This document shows, one piece after another, positions 1 through 6,523 of a stretch of 7,181 nucleotides of DNA. Position numbers and translations under genes: made by a program. Origin of the DNA: an uncultured Alphaproteobacteria bacterium (lineage in GTDB: Bacteria; Pseudomonadota; Alphaproteobacteria; Caulobacterales; Hyphomonadaceae); assembly GCA_903831485.1 (NCBI GenBank), contig CAIKXW010000118.1, forward strand, positions 1 to 7,181, written 5' to 3'. The notes below the pieces were generated by a model. That model did no database searches. It saw only the letters and a list, made by a program, of their open reading frames with translations, and was not told where the DNA came from. Position 1 is the first letter of the stretch. The number at the start of each line of letters is the position of its first letter.

Positions 1-467
1 GCAATGACCTTGATCCCCAGCGCCGCCGCCTCGCGCACCAGCTTGAAGCCGGGGTCGGACACCAGCGGCGTTCCTGCATCCGAGATCAGCGCAATCCGCG
101 CCCCTGCTTTCAATTCATTAAGCAGCGCAGGACGCGCCTGTGCGCCGTTATGGTCGTGATATGGCCGTAATTTCGCGGAGACTCCGAAGGCATTGAAAAG
201 CTTCGCGGCCACCCGCGTATCCTCGGCGCAGACGGCGTCCACCGACGCCAGCGTATCGAGGGCCCGCAGCGTGATGTCCCTGAGGTTGCCGATCGGAGTC
301 GAAACAACGTAGAGGCCGGGCGCAAGGCCGGGGTCTATCCGGAACAGGCGCGAAGGAGCGCCCTCGCCTTGTCGGGAATCATCGTCCGGCCTAGCTTCCC
401 GGACCTCAGGGTCCAGGGCCTGGGCCGGGTCTACCGCCGCATCCTCAGGAGGGGTCGCGCATGTCAT
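1..467 (-). CDS. rsmI: 16S rRNA (cytidine1402-2'-O)-methyltransferase RsmI, 5' part (runs off window)
   Basis: RsmI uses S-adenosylmethionine to methylate the 2'-OH of C1402 in 16S rRNA, near the ribosomal P site, in the cytoplasm. The frame is open from the proposed ATG (465-467) to the window edge, giving 155 codons. It contains hallmark N-terminal tetrapyrrole-methylase motifs: GLYVVSTPIGNLRDITLRAL (residues 51-70), the AEDTR motif, RPYHDHN, and the ALISDAGTPLVSDPG SAM-binding loop. The C-terminal half lies outside the window. From this ATG, about 50 acidic, low-complexity residues precede GLYVVSTPIGNL, where family members usually have only a short leader. No other ATG exists in frame before the core, so the true start may be a rare codon (CTG codons at residues 18 and 41). 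No good ribosome binding site is seen before the ATG. The gene is divergent from the LppC-type gene and overlaps its start, an arrangement like the E. coli yraL-yraM (rsmI-lpoA) neighbourhood. The identity is secure; the start is not. Confidence 0.93.
   Translation of the reverse strand, partial: MTCATPPEDAAVDPAQALDPEVREARPDDDSRQGEGAPSRLFRIDPGLAPGLYVVSTPIGNLRDITLRALDTLASVDAVCAEDTRVAAKLFNAFGVSAKLRPYHDHNGAQARPALLNELKAGARIALISDAGTPLVSDPGFKLVREAAALGIKVI
447..452 (+). promoter_or_regulatory. Shine-Dalgarno site of the LppC-type gene
   Basis: A perfect AGGAGG lies 8 nt before the ATG at 461, which strongly supports that start. The site falls inside the proposed 5' coding part of rsmI on the opposite strand. 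Any promoter for this gene must therefore lie within the rsmI reading frame. Confidence 0.85.
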
Positions 468-1765
468 CCAGAACTCGGGTCCGTTTCCTTGGCGCTGCGT
501 CCGCGCTGATGCTGGCCGCCACGGCCGCGTGCGCAAGCGGCCCTGTGCGGCCGACCACGCCCCTCTCTAGCAACGACCTGCGTCCTGATCCAACCCGTCC
601 GATGCGGCCGCCTTCGGCCGATCCTTCGCCATCGGCGCCCGTGATGCCCACCTTCGCCGAGAGCAGCAACGCCTACCTGCCACGCCACCTGCCCGGCGCC
701 CAGCAGATGAACCTCAAGCGGATCGCCGTCCTGCTGCCCTTCTCGTCCACCAATGCGGAAGTGAAGAAGCAGAGCGAAGGCATCTACAACGCGATCCAGA
801 TGGCGCTCTTCCAGGTCGGCGCGGCCGATGTTGTCCTCATGCGCCGCGATGCAACCAGCGCGGACCCCGCCATCGTCGCCGGCATCGCCGACGATGCGAT
901 CCGCGATGGCGCCATCGCCGTGATCGGGCCGGTGTTCGCCCAACAGGTCTCGCCCGTCGCGCGCGAAGCCGCCGAAGTGCGTGCGCCTGTGTTCGCCTTC
1001 TCGACGGATGTCTCGGCCATCGGTCAGGGCGCTTATCTTGTCTCGCTGACGCCCTATGCCGAAGTCGAGCGCATCGTCGACTGGGCCGCCAAGGATGGGG
1101 TCACGCGCTTTGCGATGCTGGGCCCCAACAACCAGAACAGCCGCGCCATCGAACAGGCGCTGCGCGACGCCGTCGCCAGACGCGGCGGGGCTGTGGTGGG
1201 CGTCGAGTACTACACGCAGGGCAATTCCTCGCCTCAGGCCGAAGCGCGCCGCGTCGCCTCGATCATCGAGGCGGAGAACCGCGCGAATCCCAACAAGGTC
1301 GCCGTGCTGATCCCCGAGGCGGGCGTCCAGCTTCGCTCTGTCGGCGCACTGCTGCGCGCAGTCGCCAACGTCACGCCGACGCAAGTGCGCTTCCTGGGCA
1401 CGGGCCAATGGAATGACTCGGATGTCTGGCGCGAGCCCGGCCTCTATGGCGGCGCTTTTCCGGCGCCTGATCCGGTTTCGGTCGCCGATTTCGAGAAGCG
1501 CTACCAGGCCTATTTCGGCGAAGCCCCGCCGCGCCTTGCGGCGTTCGGCTATGACGCCGGCGCACTTGCGGCGACGCTGGCCGCGGCCAACCGCCTGGAC
1601 GCAGCGATGATCCAGCGGCCTGAAGGCTGGGGCGGCGTCAACGGCCTCTTCCGCTTCGGCCCGGACGGCAGTGTCGAGCGCGCTCTCGCCGTGATGCAGC
1701 TGCAGACACAGGGCGGCGTGCGAACAGTGTCCCCGCCGCAGCAGACGTTTGGGTCGGGTAGCTGA
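461..1765 (+). CDS. LppC/LpoA-type penicillin-binding protein activator (periplasmic-binding-protein-fold lipoprotein)
   Basis: The predicted protein is a 434-aa envelope protein with a type I periplasmic-binding-protein fold. Family members next to rsmI are annotated as penicillin-binding protein activators; E. coli LpoA stimulates PBP1A from the outer membrane. Residues 1-23 form a basic, then hydrophobic signal segment that ends in TAAC. Cys24 is a plausible lipidation site, although Thr at -3 departs from the usual Leu. Residues 25-80 are a Pro/Ser-rich linker. The binding-protein fold then begins with KRIAVLLPFSS (86-96) and continues with AIAVIGPVFAQQVSPVA (151-167), PVFAFSTD (176-183), RFAMLGPNNQNSR (216-228), and a second lobe near KVAVLIPEAG and FLGTGQW. 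The protein lacks the large N-terminal TPR-like domain of E. coli LpoA, as is usual for alphaproteobacterial versions. Calling it a peptidoglycan-synthesis activator rests on family and context. A solute-binding protein is the alternative. Confidence 0.82.
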   Translation: MSSRTRVRFLGAASALMLAATAACASGPVRPTTPLSSNDLRPDPTRPMRPPSADPSPSAPVMPTFAESSNAYLPRHLPGAQQMNLKRIAVLLPFSSTNAEVKKQSEGIYNAIQMALFQVGAADVVLMRRDATSADPAIVAGIADDAIRDGAIAVIGPVFAQQVSPVAREAAEVRAPVFAFSTDVSAIGQGAYLVSLTPYAEVERIVDWAAKDGVTRFAMLGPNNQNSRAIEQALRDAVARRGGAVVGVEYYTQGNSSPQAEARRVASIIEAENRANPNKVAVLIPEAGVQLRSVGALLRAVANVTPTQVRFLGTGQWNDSDVWREPGLYGGAFPAPDPVSVADFEKRYQAYFGEAPPRLAAFGYDAGALAATLAAANRLDAAMIQRPEGWGGVNGLFRFGPDGSVERALAVMQLQTQGGVRTVSPPQQTFGSGS

Positions 1766-1773
1766 GGCCCGGC

Positions 1774-2922
1774 CTAAGGCGCGATCTCGCTCGCAATCCT
1801 GTCCGCCAGCAATCGCCCCGCAGGCGTCAGCGCGATCCTGTCCTCGGACGCGCTCACCAGACCTTCGCGCATGAACTCCGCGACGCGCGTCGCGTCCGGC
1901 ATCTGGCCCAGCTCGTGAACATCGCTTACGCGAAATCCCTCGGCCACGCGCAGACCCATCGCCACGCGTTCGCGCGCATGGGCCAGATCGTCGAGCTTCT
2001 CGACCATCGCCCAGCCGAGGCCGTTCGATGTCACCTGCTGCATGTATTCGCCCGGCCTGTCGGCTGCTTCCGTCGCCCAGCGCTCCTCGCCGGTAGTAAA
2101 GCGGCCGTGCGCGCCGGGACCTACGCCGGCCCAGTCGCCGGACGCCCAGTAGATGCGGTTGTGCGATGACTGGTGCTGCGCGCCTCGCGCGTGGTTGGAA
2201 ATCTCGTAGCCGTCGTAGCCAGCTTCAGCCGTCATCGCCTGCGTGATCTCGTAGAGGTCCGCCGAACGATCGTCATCCAGCGGCGCCCAGTCCTTGCGCT
2301 TCACGGCGAAGGCGAACGCCGCGCCCGGTTCGATGGTGAGCTCATAGAGCGACAGGTGATCCGCGCCGAGCGCAAGCACGCGCGCCAGTTCCGCCCGCCA
2401 CGCCGCTGCGTCCTGCCCCGGCTGCGCGTAGATCAGGTCCAGCGATACGGAGCCGAATGCGCCTCGCGCCACATCGAAAGCCGCCAGCGCGTCCGCCGCC
2501 GAATGGGTGCGGCCAAGGAATTTCAAGCGCTCATCGTCGAGCGACTGCAGCCCAAGCGACAGCCGGTTCACGCCCGCCGCTGCAAAGTCTGCAAAACGCG
2601 CCGCATCGTCCGGGTTTGCTTCGATCGTGATCTCCGCGCCGGGCTTCAGCCCCCACAGGCGGTCGATCTGCCCGATAACCTGCGCGACCTGCTCGCCCGT
2701 CATCAGCGATGGCGTACCGCCGCCGAGGAAGATCGAGTCAGCCTGCCGCGCGCCGGTCCGCTCGCGCCAGCCCGCGAGGTCAGCCATGATCGCGCCGAGC
2801 AGCGGCGCGGTGTCGCGCGCCTTGGCGGCGTAGACGTTGAAGTCGCAATACGGGCAGATGCGCGCACAATACGGCCAGTGGACGTAGACGCCGAAGCCGC
2901 GATCCGGGTTGTACCCTCTCAT
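1774..2922 (-). CDS. hemW: Radical SAM haem chaperone HemW
   Basis: HemW is a cytoplasmic 4Fe-4S radical-SAM protein that binds haem and is thought to deliver it to target proteins; it was long misannotated as a coproporphyrinogen III oxidase. The 382-aa product shows the cluster motif C19-x3-C23-x2-C26 in HWPYCARICPYCDF. Phe28 replaces the extra Cys of true HemN, which favours HemW. Other signatures are FLGGGTPS (65-72), IEANPD (100-105), NRLSLGLQS (119-127), DLIYAQPGQ (162-170), YEISNHA (239-245) and HNRIYWASGDWAGVGPGAHG (254-273). The C-terminus resembles the family winged-helix-like domain. The ATG at 2922 is the only ATG between the upstream in-frame stop and the conserved core, although its Shine-Dalgarno is weak. 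The gene ends 8 bp from the convergent LppC-type stop. It lies 48 bp downstream of the histidine kinase gene on the same strand and is probably co-transcribed with it. Confidence 0.96.
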   Translation of the reverse strand: MRGYNPDRGFGVYVHWPYCARICPYCDFNVYAAKARDTAPLLGAIMADLAGWRERTGARQADSIFLGGGTPSLMTGEQVAQVIGQIDRLWGLKPGAEITIEANPDDAARFADFAAAGVNRLSLGLQSLDDERLKFLGRTHSAADALAAFDVARGAFGSVSLDLIYAQPGQDAAAWRAELARVLALGADHLSLYELTIEPGAAFAFAVKRKDWAPLDDDRSADLYEITQAMTAEAGYDGYEISNHARGAQHQSSHNRIYWASGDWAGVGPGAHGRFTTGEERWATEAADRPGEYMQQVTSNGLGWAMVEKLDDLAHARERVAMGLRVAEGFRVSDVHELGQMPDATRVAEFMREGLVSASEDRIALTPAGRLLADRIASEIAP

Positions 2923-2970
2923 GCCGACACGCGTGGCGCGAAAGCCCCGTCTTAGTCAACTATGGCGCAG

Positions 2971-4524
2971 TCAACCTGCGGGCTTCGCCACGGCCGGCAG
3001 GGTGAAGACGATGCGCGCGCCCTGCCTGTATGACGGGTCGACGAAAATCCTGCCGCCATGGCTCTGGATGATGTTGCGGCAGGTGGCGAGACCGATCCCT
3101 GCGCCCTCGCCATCGCCCGCGACATGAATGCCGCGCGCCAGCGGGTTGAAGGCGACGGCTGCAAGATCAGGGTCGAAGCCAACGCCATTGTCCTCGACCG
3201 TGATGCGCCAGTCCTCGCCGTCCCTGGCGCAGTTGATCCGGATCTCGAGCTGGCGGTCGCGCCGCCGGCTGGTGATCGCGTTGGCGATCAGGTTCTGGAA
3301 CACCGTCGTCAGCAGCGTCGAATCGCAGCGCAGCCGCGCATCGGCCAGCACGCGCACGCTGCCGCCCGACGATTTCAGATCGCTTGCCAGCTGCGCCGCC
3401 GCCGTCTGGACCAGCTCGCCCAGCGAAACGTCCGTGAGCGTGATGCGCGTGTAGGCCGAGCGCGAGTATTCCAGCATGCCGTCAATCATGACCGGCAGGA
3501 CGAGCGCGCTGTCGCGCACGGACTTGGCATGGCGCCGCGCCCCAGCGACGTCGCCCTTCGCAAGCGCTTCCTCCAGCAACTCGCCGTACAACAGCACATG
3601 GCGAACCGGCGCCTTCAGGTCGTGCGCCGCCGAGGAGGCGTATTGTTCCAGCGCCTCGTTGGCCCGCGAGAGGCGCGCAGCCTGCGCGTTCGCCTCCGCC
3701 TGCCAGCGCTCGGCGACGCTCGACAGCCACCACATGAGCACGGCGCCGACGACGACGTTGATCGTGGCGCTGAAGGCGAACAGCGCCTCGCCTGGCCAGT
3801 CAAGCACGGCCTGGGCCGAAAAGCTCACAGCCGCCGCGGTCACCGGCAGCAACATCGAGAACGGCAGCGCGCTCCGCAGCAGGCGCCCGCGCAAACTCGC
3901 CTGCAGCAGCGCGCGGCCGAAGGGCAGCGCCGGGTGAAGGATCAGCGGGACAAGCGCGAACCACGCGATCAGCGCCGCGGTGTGAAGCGCCATCGTGTTG
4001 AGGGGGCTCGAGGGATCGGCCGCGCCGCCGAGCAGTATCAGGCCAATGATGCGGAACATCGCCGGCGTCGCCGCCATCAGCGCAAGCGCGCCCGCCACCA
4101 TCCCGAGCCGTGGCGCAAGCTTGATGACCAGCATAGCGGCAGCGCAGGCCCCGAGGCAGAGATGCGTCCCGAAGGAAGGCCGGATCGACCATGGATCTCC
4201 GGCTACCGGCAATGCGGGCGTCGCAAGCGAATAGACGATCACGCCCAGAACCGCCGCCGCGATGGCGACCGAGCCCCAGTGCGCGCGCGCCGAGGTCCGG
4301 AGCGACAGCAGGTAGCTCAGCGACAGGGCCATAAGGCAGGCCGCTGTGCGCAGCTTCATCGTGGGGAAGCCGGGCGCGAGGGACTGGACCGGCTCCACGT
4401 CGAAGCCATAGCCGACCAGGACAACGACAGCCGCGATCGAGCCGATGATCGCGGCATGCACTTCAAGCGCGGAGAAGTACCGGCGCCGCGGCAAGTGGAG
4501 ATAGCTGTCGACCGACCGCAGCAT
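2971..4524 (-). CDS. Membrane-bound sensor histidine kinase (about 8 TM segments, HisKA + HATPase_c)
   Basis: This 517-aa kinase has an N-terminal membrane region with hydrophobic spans near residues 22-40, 57-76, 83-102, 117-135, 140-164, 176-197, 216-233 and 246-268. A short coiled-coil-like linker (270-292) follows, then the dimerisation/phosphotransfer domain. The H-box reads YASSAAHDLKAPVRH with phospho-acceptor His301. The ATP-binding domain has an N-box at NLIANAI (411-417), a G1 box VEDNGVGFDP (443-452) and a G2 box GEGAGIGLA (472-480). This set resembles phytochrome-type kinases. The N-box continues TSRRRDRQ instead of the usual Lys-Tyr/Phe-Arg, and the F-box is AFNPLARGI; both are mildly divergent. 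No PAS, GAF or periplasmic sensor domain is visible, so the membrane region itself may sense the signal. The start at 4524 has only a close GAAGG. The response regulator gene ends 39 bp upstream, so regulator and kinase probably form one transcript. Confidence 0.93.
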   Translation of the reverse strand: MLRSVDSYLHLPRRRYFSALEVHAAIIGSIAAVVVLVGYGFDVEPVQSLAPGFPTMKLRTAACLMALSLSYLLSLRTSARAHWGSVAIAAAVLGVIVYSLATPALPVAGDPWSIRPSFGTHLCLGACAAAMLVIKLAPRLGMVAGALALMAATPAMFRIIGLILLGGAADPSSPLNTMALHTAALIAWFALVPLILHPALPFGRALLQASLRGRLLRSALPFSMLLPVTAAAVSFSAQAVLDWPGEALFAFSATINVVVGAVLMWWLSSVAERWQAEANAQAARLSRANEALEQYASSAAHDLKAPVRHVLLYGELLEEALAKGDVAGARRHAKSVRDSALVLPVMIDGMLEYSRSAYTRITLTDVSLGELVQTAAAQLASDLKSSGGSVRVLADARLRCDSTLLTTVFQNLIANAITSRRRDRQLEIRINCARDGEDWRITVEDNGVGFDPDLAAVAFNPLARGIHVAGDGEGAGIGLATCRNIIQSHGGRIFVDPSYRQGARIVFTLPAVAKPAG

Positions 4525-4563
4525 TGCCTTCGACCCCGCGCCCGATCCGGCCAGTTGGCTCCG

Positions 4564-4962
4564 CTAGTGGCTCGGCAATTCGCCGCGCCGCCAGTATTCA
4601 ATCACCGCGCCGGCCATCGCACGGTAATCTTCGAGCGTCGTCGGCTTTTCGAGATAGCCATTGCATCCGCTGGCGTAGGCGCGGTCGACGTCCTTCTGCA
4701 AAGCCGAACCCGAACACATCACGATCGGCACCGCGTTTCCCTCGCGCCGCAGCAGGGAGAGAACGGTGAAGCCGTCAACGTCCGGCATCTTCACGTCAAG
4801 CACGACGAGGTCCGGCTTTTCGACGCGGATCCGCTCCACCGCGTTGACGGGGCGAAGCTCGCTCGCCACCGTTACGCCGCCCTGCGCCTCGAAGGCCAGG
4901 GTCATGAATTCAAGGCAGCGCGGGTTGTCGTCGACGATCAGAACGTTAGCCAGCTTGGCCAT
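4564..4962 (-). CDS. Single-domain response regulator (CheY/Rcp1-like receiver)
   Basis: The product is 132 aa and consists only of a receiver domain. It shows VLIVDDN with the acidic pair Asp11/Asp12, phospho-acceptor Asp56 in LVVLDVKMPDVDG, Ser84 in the switch position (VMCSGS) and Lys106 in YLEKP. No DNA-binding or enzymatic output domain follows, so it probably acts by binding a partner or as a phosphorelay intermediate. I chose the ATG at 4962 because an AGGGG lies 6 nt upstream and the domain begins directly after it. In-frame ATGs at 4968 and 5004 would add 2 or 14 residues with no family match. It lies just upstream of the sensor kinase gene, which is its likely phosphodonor. The 83-bp gap to rdgB could hold its own promoter. 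Confidence 0.93.
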   Translation of the reverse strand: MAKLANVLIVDDNPRCLEFMTLAFEAQGGVTVASELRPVNAVERIRVEKPDLVVLDVKMPDVDGFTVLSLLRREGNAVPIVMCSGSALQKDVDRAYASGCNGYLEKPTTLEDYRAMAGAVIEYWRRGELPSH

Positions 4963-5001
4963 GTGCATCCCCTGCGCCCGCCGCGACTCTATCGCTGGTA
5001 G

Positions 5002-5019
5002 CACGCGTGTGAACCCACA
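5002..5019. repeat. Overlapping short palindromes upstream of the response regulator
   Basis: The palindrome CACGCGTG (5002-5009) overlaps an inverted repeat TGTG-AACC-CACA (5008-5019). Both lie in the 83-bp spacer between the rdgB stop and the response regulator start. On the minus strand a TTGATT just upstream could serve as a -35 element, but no convincing -10 follows. These could be a regulator site for the two-component operon. The arms are short and chance is possible. Confidence 0.25.
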
Positions 5020-5045
5020 TAAATCAATCTGATGGCATGCGAGCG

Positions 5046-5666
5046 TCAGACCGACAGGAATGCCCTCAGCTTGTCGAAGGCTATCGCGCGATGGCTCATT
5101 GCGTGCTTGCGGTCGGGGTCCATCTCGCCGAACGTCTCCCTCTCGCCCTCGGGCACGAAGATCGGGTCGTAGCCGAAGCCGCGCCTACCGCGGGGCGGAA
5201 ACACGAGCTGCCCGCGCACCACGCCCTCGAAGCTCTGCACATGCCCATCCGGCCAGGCCAGCGACAGCACGCAGATGAAGCTGGCGCGCTTGTCGACTTC
5301 GCCATCGTCGGCCGTCTCGGCCTTGAGCGCCTCCTCGACCTTCTGCATGGCGGCGCCGAAATCCTTGTCCGGTCCCGCCCAGCGCGCGGAATAGATGCCC
5401 GGCGCGCCCGACAGCCCATCGCAGGCCAGGCCTGAATCATCGGCCAGCGCCGGCTCTCCCGCGGCGACCGCAGCCGCGAGCGCCTTGAGTTCCGCATTTC
5501 CCTGAAATGTGTCGGCGGTCTCGTCCGGCTCGGGCAGCCCAAGCTCGCCGGCAGACACGGGTGCAAAGCCGATATCCGCCAGCAGAACGCCCAGTTCCTT
5601 GACTTTACCGGGATTATGGGTGGCCGCGATAATGCGTCCGGGCGGTAGCTTTCGGAGGGTGCTCAT
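5046..5666 (-). CDS. rdgB: RdgB/HAM1 non-canonical purine NTP pyrophosphatase (XTP/dITP diphosphatase)
   Basis: RdgB hydrolyses XTP, dITP and ITP to monophosphates plus pyrophosphate, keeping deaminated purines out of DNA and RNA in the cytoplasm. The 206-aa product is of normal length for the family. It contains ATHNPGKVKEL (15-25) for nucleotide binding, the catalytic/metal-binding ALADDSGL (74-81), GIYSARWAG (90-98), RRGFGYDPIF (161-170) and the base-specificity motif MSHRAIAF (190-197). The ATG at 5664-5666 has AGGA 5 nt upstream and directly precedes the conserved core. The frame stays open up to 5912, but that part shows no family sequence and lacks a better start. rdgB is often followed directly by hemW in alphaproteobacteria; here the two-component genes intervene. 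Its 5' side is divergent from the DUF2975 gene. Confidence 0.97.
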   Translation of the reverse strand: MSTLRKLPPGRIIAATHNPGKVKELGVLLADIGFAPVSAGELGLPEPDETADTFQGNAELKALAAAVAAGEPALADDSGLACDGLSGAPGIYSARWAGPDKDFGAAMQKVEEALKAETADDGEVDKRASFICVLSLAWPDGHVQSFEGVVRGQLVFPPRGRRGFGYDPIFVPEGERETFGEMDPDRKHAMSHRAIAFDKLRAFLSV

Positions 5667-5697
5667 GGTGGTCCTGCGTCCTTTCAGCTCTGCTGGC

Positions 5698-5717
5698 TGT
5701 ACGGGGGTGGACGTACA
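5698..5717. repeat. Inverted repeat TGTACG-N8-CGTACA, candidate operator
   Basis: A perfect 6-bp inverted repeat with an 8-bp G-rich spacer lies in the 206-bp region between the divergent rdgB and DUF2975 genes, 32-51 bp from the rdgB start. The size and symmetry suit a dimeric regulator. It shares one base with the palindrome that follows. The bound factor is unknown; the neighbouring helix-turn-helix protein is the obvious candidate. Confidence 0.4.
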
Positions 5718-5733
5718 TATTGTTTTTCGATAT
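5717..5733. repeat. AT-rich palindrome ATATTG-TTTTT-CGATAT, candidate operator or promoter element
   Basis: This 17-bp near-palindrome has five of six arm positions matched around a five-T centre. It is one of the very few AT-rich patches in a GC-rich window. It lies between rdgB and the DUF2975 gene. AT-rich dyads of this size are typical Cro/C1-type operators, and a promoter -10 region could also lie here. I see no clean -35/-10 pair on either strand. The nearest is TTGTCT with CCATAT at 17-bp spacing on the minus strand toward rdgB, and it is weak. Confidence 0.4.
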
Positions 5734-5802
5734 GGTCCGAATCCATCCCGCCAGACAAGCTGCCCACTGGCAAGTTGCGTTGAGGCTTGGGGAAGCTGTT
5801 TT

Positions 5803-5824
5803 GCCTGATCGTGGCGGGTCAGGC
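5803..5824. repeat. Inverted repeat GCCTGA-N10-TCAGGC in the DUF2975 leader
   Basis: Perfect 6-bp arms are separated by 10 bp, 49 bp before the DUF2975 start codon. It could form a hairpin in the 5' untranslated leader or act as a protein site. No T-run follows, so it is not a terminator. Chance occurrence in GC-rich DNA is possible. Confidence 0.25.
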
Positions 5825-5872
5825 TGATAAACCGCCATCCGTGCGGCAGGGTCGGATCGGAGCCCAGAACCA

Positions 5873-6421
5873 ATGTTGATGCGCGCGACCGGCCGCGGGT
5901 CGATCTCGTCATTCCTGAAACTGGCGGTTGATGTCGCCTGGGTGGTTGCGTGCGCGCTGCTCGGCTTCATCTGGATCATCGCGGCGCTGGCGATCTATTC
6001 GCTCATCACCGGCAACCCGACCTTCATCGACAATGTCGGCGAGAACACATTCAACACGCCCCTGAAACTGGTGGTCTGGACCGTCATGGGGTCGATCCTG
6101 TGCGTCGGCGCGATGATCGTCTGCGCCTACCTTCGGGTTGTTTTCGAAACGCTGGTCGCCGGAGACCCGTTCGTGCCGGAGAACGCGCGCAGGTTCGGCG
6201 CGATCGCGATCGTGCTTGCGGTCATGGAAGCGTCCGCCATGTTCGTCGCGACAGTGATCAGGCTGATCTTCAATGCGTTCGCGCCCTCGGGCCAGGCTGT
6301 CGCCTTCCCGTTTCCCAACATCAACCTGCCGATCTGGTTCGCCGTCCTCACCCTGTTCGTCCTCTCACAGGTCTTCCGCGAGGGCGCAGCGATGCGCGAA
6401 GAGCAGAAGATGACGATCTGA
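5873..6421 (+). CDS. DUF2975 domain membrane protein
   Basis: The product is a 182-aa integral membrane protein with four predicted spans near residues 16-42, 64-86, 107-132 and 149-167. I recognise DUF2975 from the loop VFETLVAGDPFVPENARR (90-107) after the second helix. The C-terminal cytoplasmic signature LSQVFREGAAMREEQKMTI (164-182) also fits: family members end with a similar REGxxxREEQ-x-x-T-I. The biochemical function of this family is unknown. Genes of this type, like yoaS of Bacillus subtilis, are typically followed by a small YozG-type helix-turn-helix gene, as here. The start at 5873 has GGAG 10 nt upstream; an in-frame ATG two codons later (5879) is possible. Two operator-like inverted repeats lie upstream. 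The partnership suggests that the membrane protein influences, or is controlled by, the regulator. This is inference. Confidence 0.88.
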   Translation: MLMRATGRGSISSFLKLAVDVAWVVACALLGFIWIIAALAIYSLITGNPTFIDNVGENTFNTPLKLVVWTVMGSILCVGAMIVCAYLRVVFETLVAGDPFVPENARRFGAIAIVLAVMEASAMFVATVIRLIFNAFAPSGQAVAFPFPNINLPIWFAVLTLFVLSQVFREGAAMREEQKMTI

Positions 6422-6441
6422 ACTTGGATCCCGCATGTAAT

Positions 6442-6472
6442 GGTTCGGACATTGCAGGTTCCGGACATTGTA
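6442..6472. repeat. Tandem direct repeat, two units around CGGACATTG
   Basis: Two contiguous near-identical units lie at 6442-6456 (15 bp) and 6457-6472 (16 bp). Each has the form GGTT(C)CGGACATTG followed by CA or TA. The core CGGACATTG is exact in both. They occupy the start of the 149-bp spacer between the DUF2975 and helix-turn-helix genes. Direct repeats with about 16-bp period could be regulator half-sites lying on nearly the same face of the helix, or a local duplication. Confidence 0.45.
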
Positions 6473-6523
6473 CGGACGGCATGGTTAAGGGCGAGGCGCA
6501 GCCCCGATTGCGTTGACGAGGCT

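Noticed and set aside
464..1408. A 314-codon minus-strand frame opposite the LppC-type gene
   Set aside because: Its composition is His/Asp/Arg-rich with no recognisable domain, and the opposite strand has a convincing lipoprotein with an ideal ribosome binding site. It is a shadow frame.
1766..1776. Short palindrome AGGCC-C-GGCCT between the convergent LppC-type and hemW stops as a terminator
   Set aside because: It has only 5-bp arms, a 1-nt loop that cannot form and no T-run on either strand.
2173..2955. A 260-codon plus-strand frame opposite hemW
   Set aside because: No domain or plausible start signal is present; hemW motifs on the other strand explain the region.
3058..5001. A 647-codon plus-strand open frame opposite the kinase and response regulator
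   Set aside because: It is Arg/Gln/His-rich low-complexity sequence with no family motifs, lying opposite two genes with clear catalytic motifs. Long antisense frames are common in GC-rich coding DNA.
4963..5004. Longer start of the response regulator at 5004
   Set aside because: The added 14 residues lie outside the receiver domain. The ATG at 4962 has AGGGG 6 nt upstream.
4985..5743. GANTC (CcrM-type) sites upstream of the response regulator (4985-4989) and in the rdgB/DUF2975 spacer (5739-5743)
   Set aside because: These sites are expected by chance about once per few hundred bases, and nothing else indicates methylation control here.
5667..5912. Upstream extension of the rdgB frame to give a 288-aa protein
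   Set aside because: The extra 82 residues have no RdgB-family sequence, and the ATG at 5666 has a good ribosome binding site and sits right before the conserved core. The extension also runs through the divergent regulatory region.
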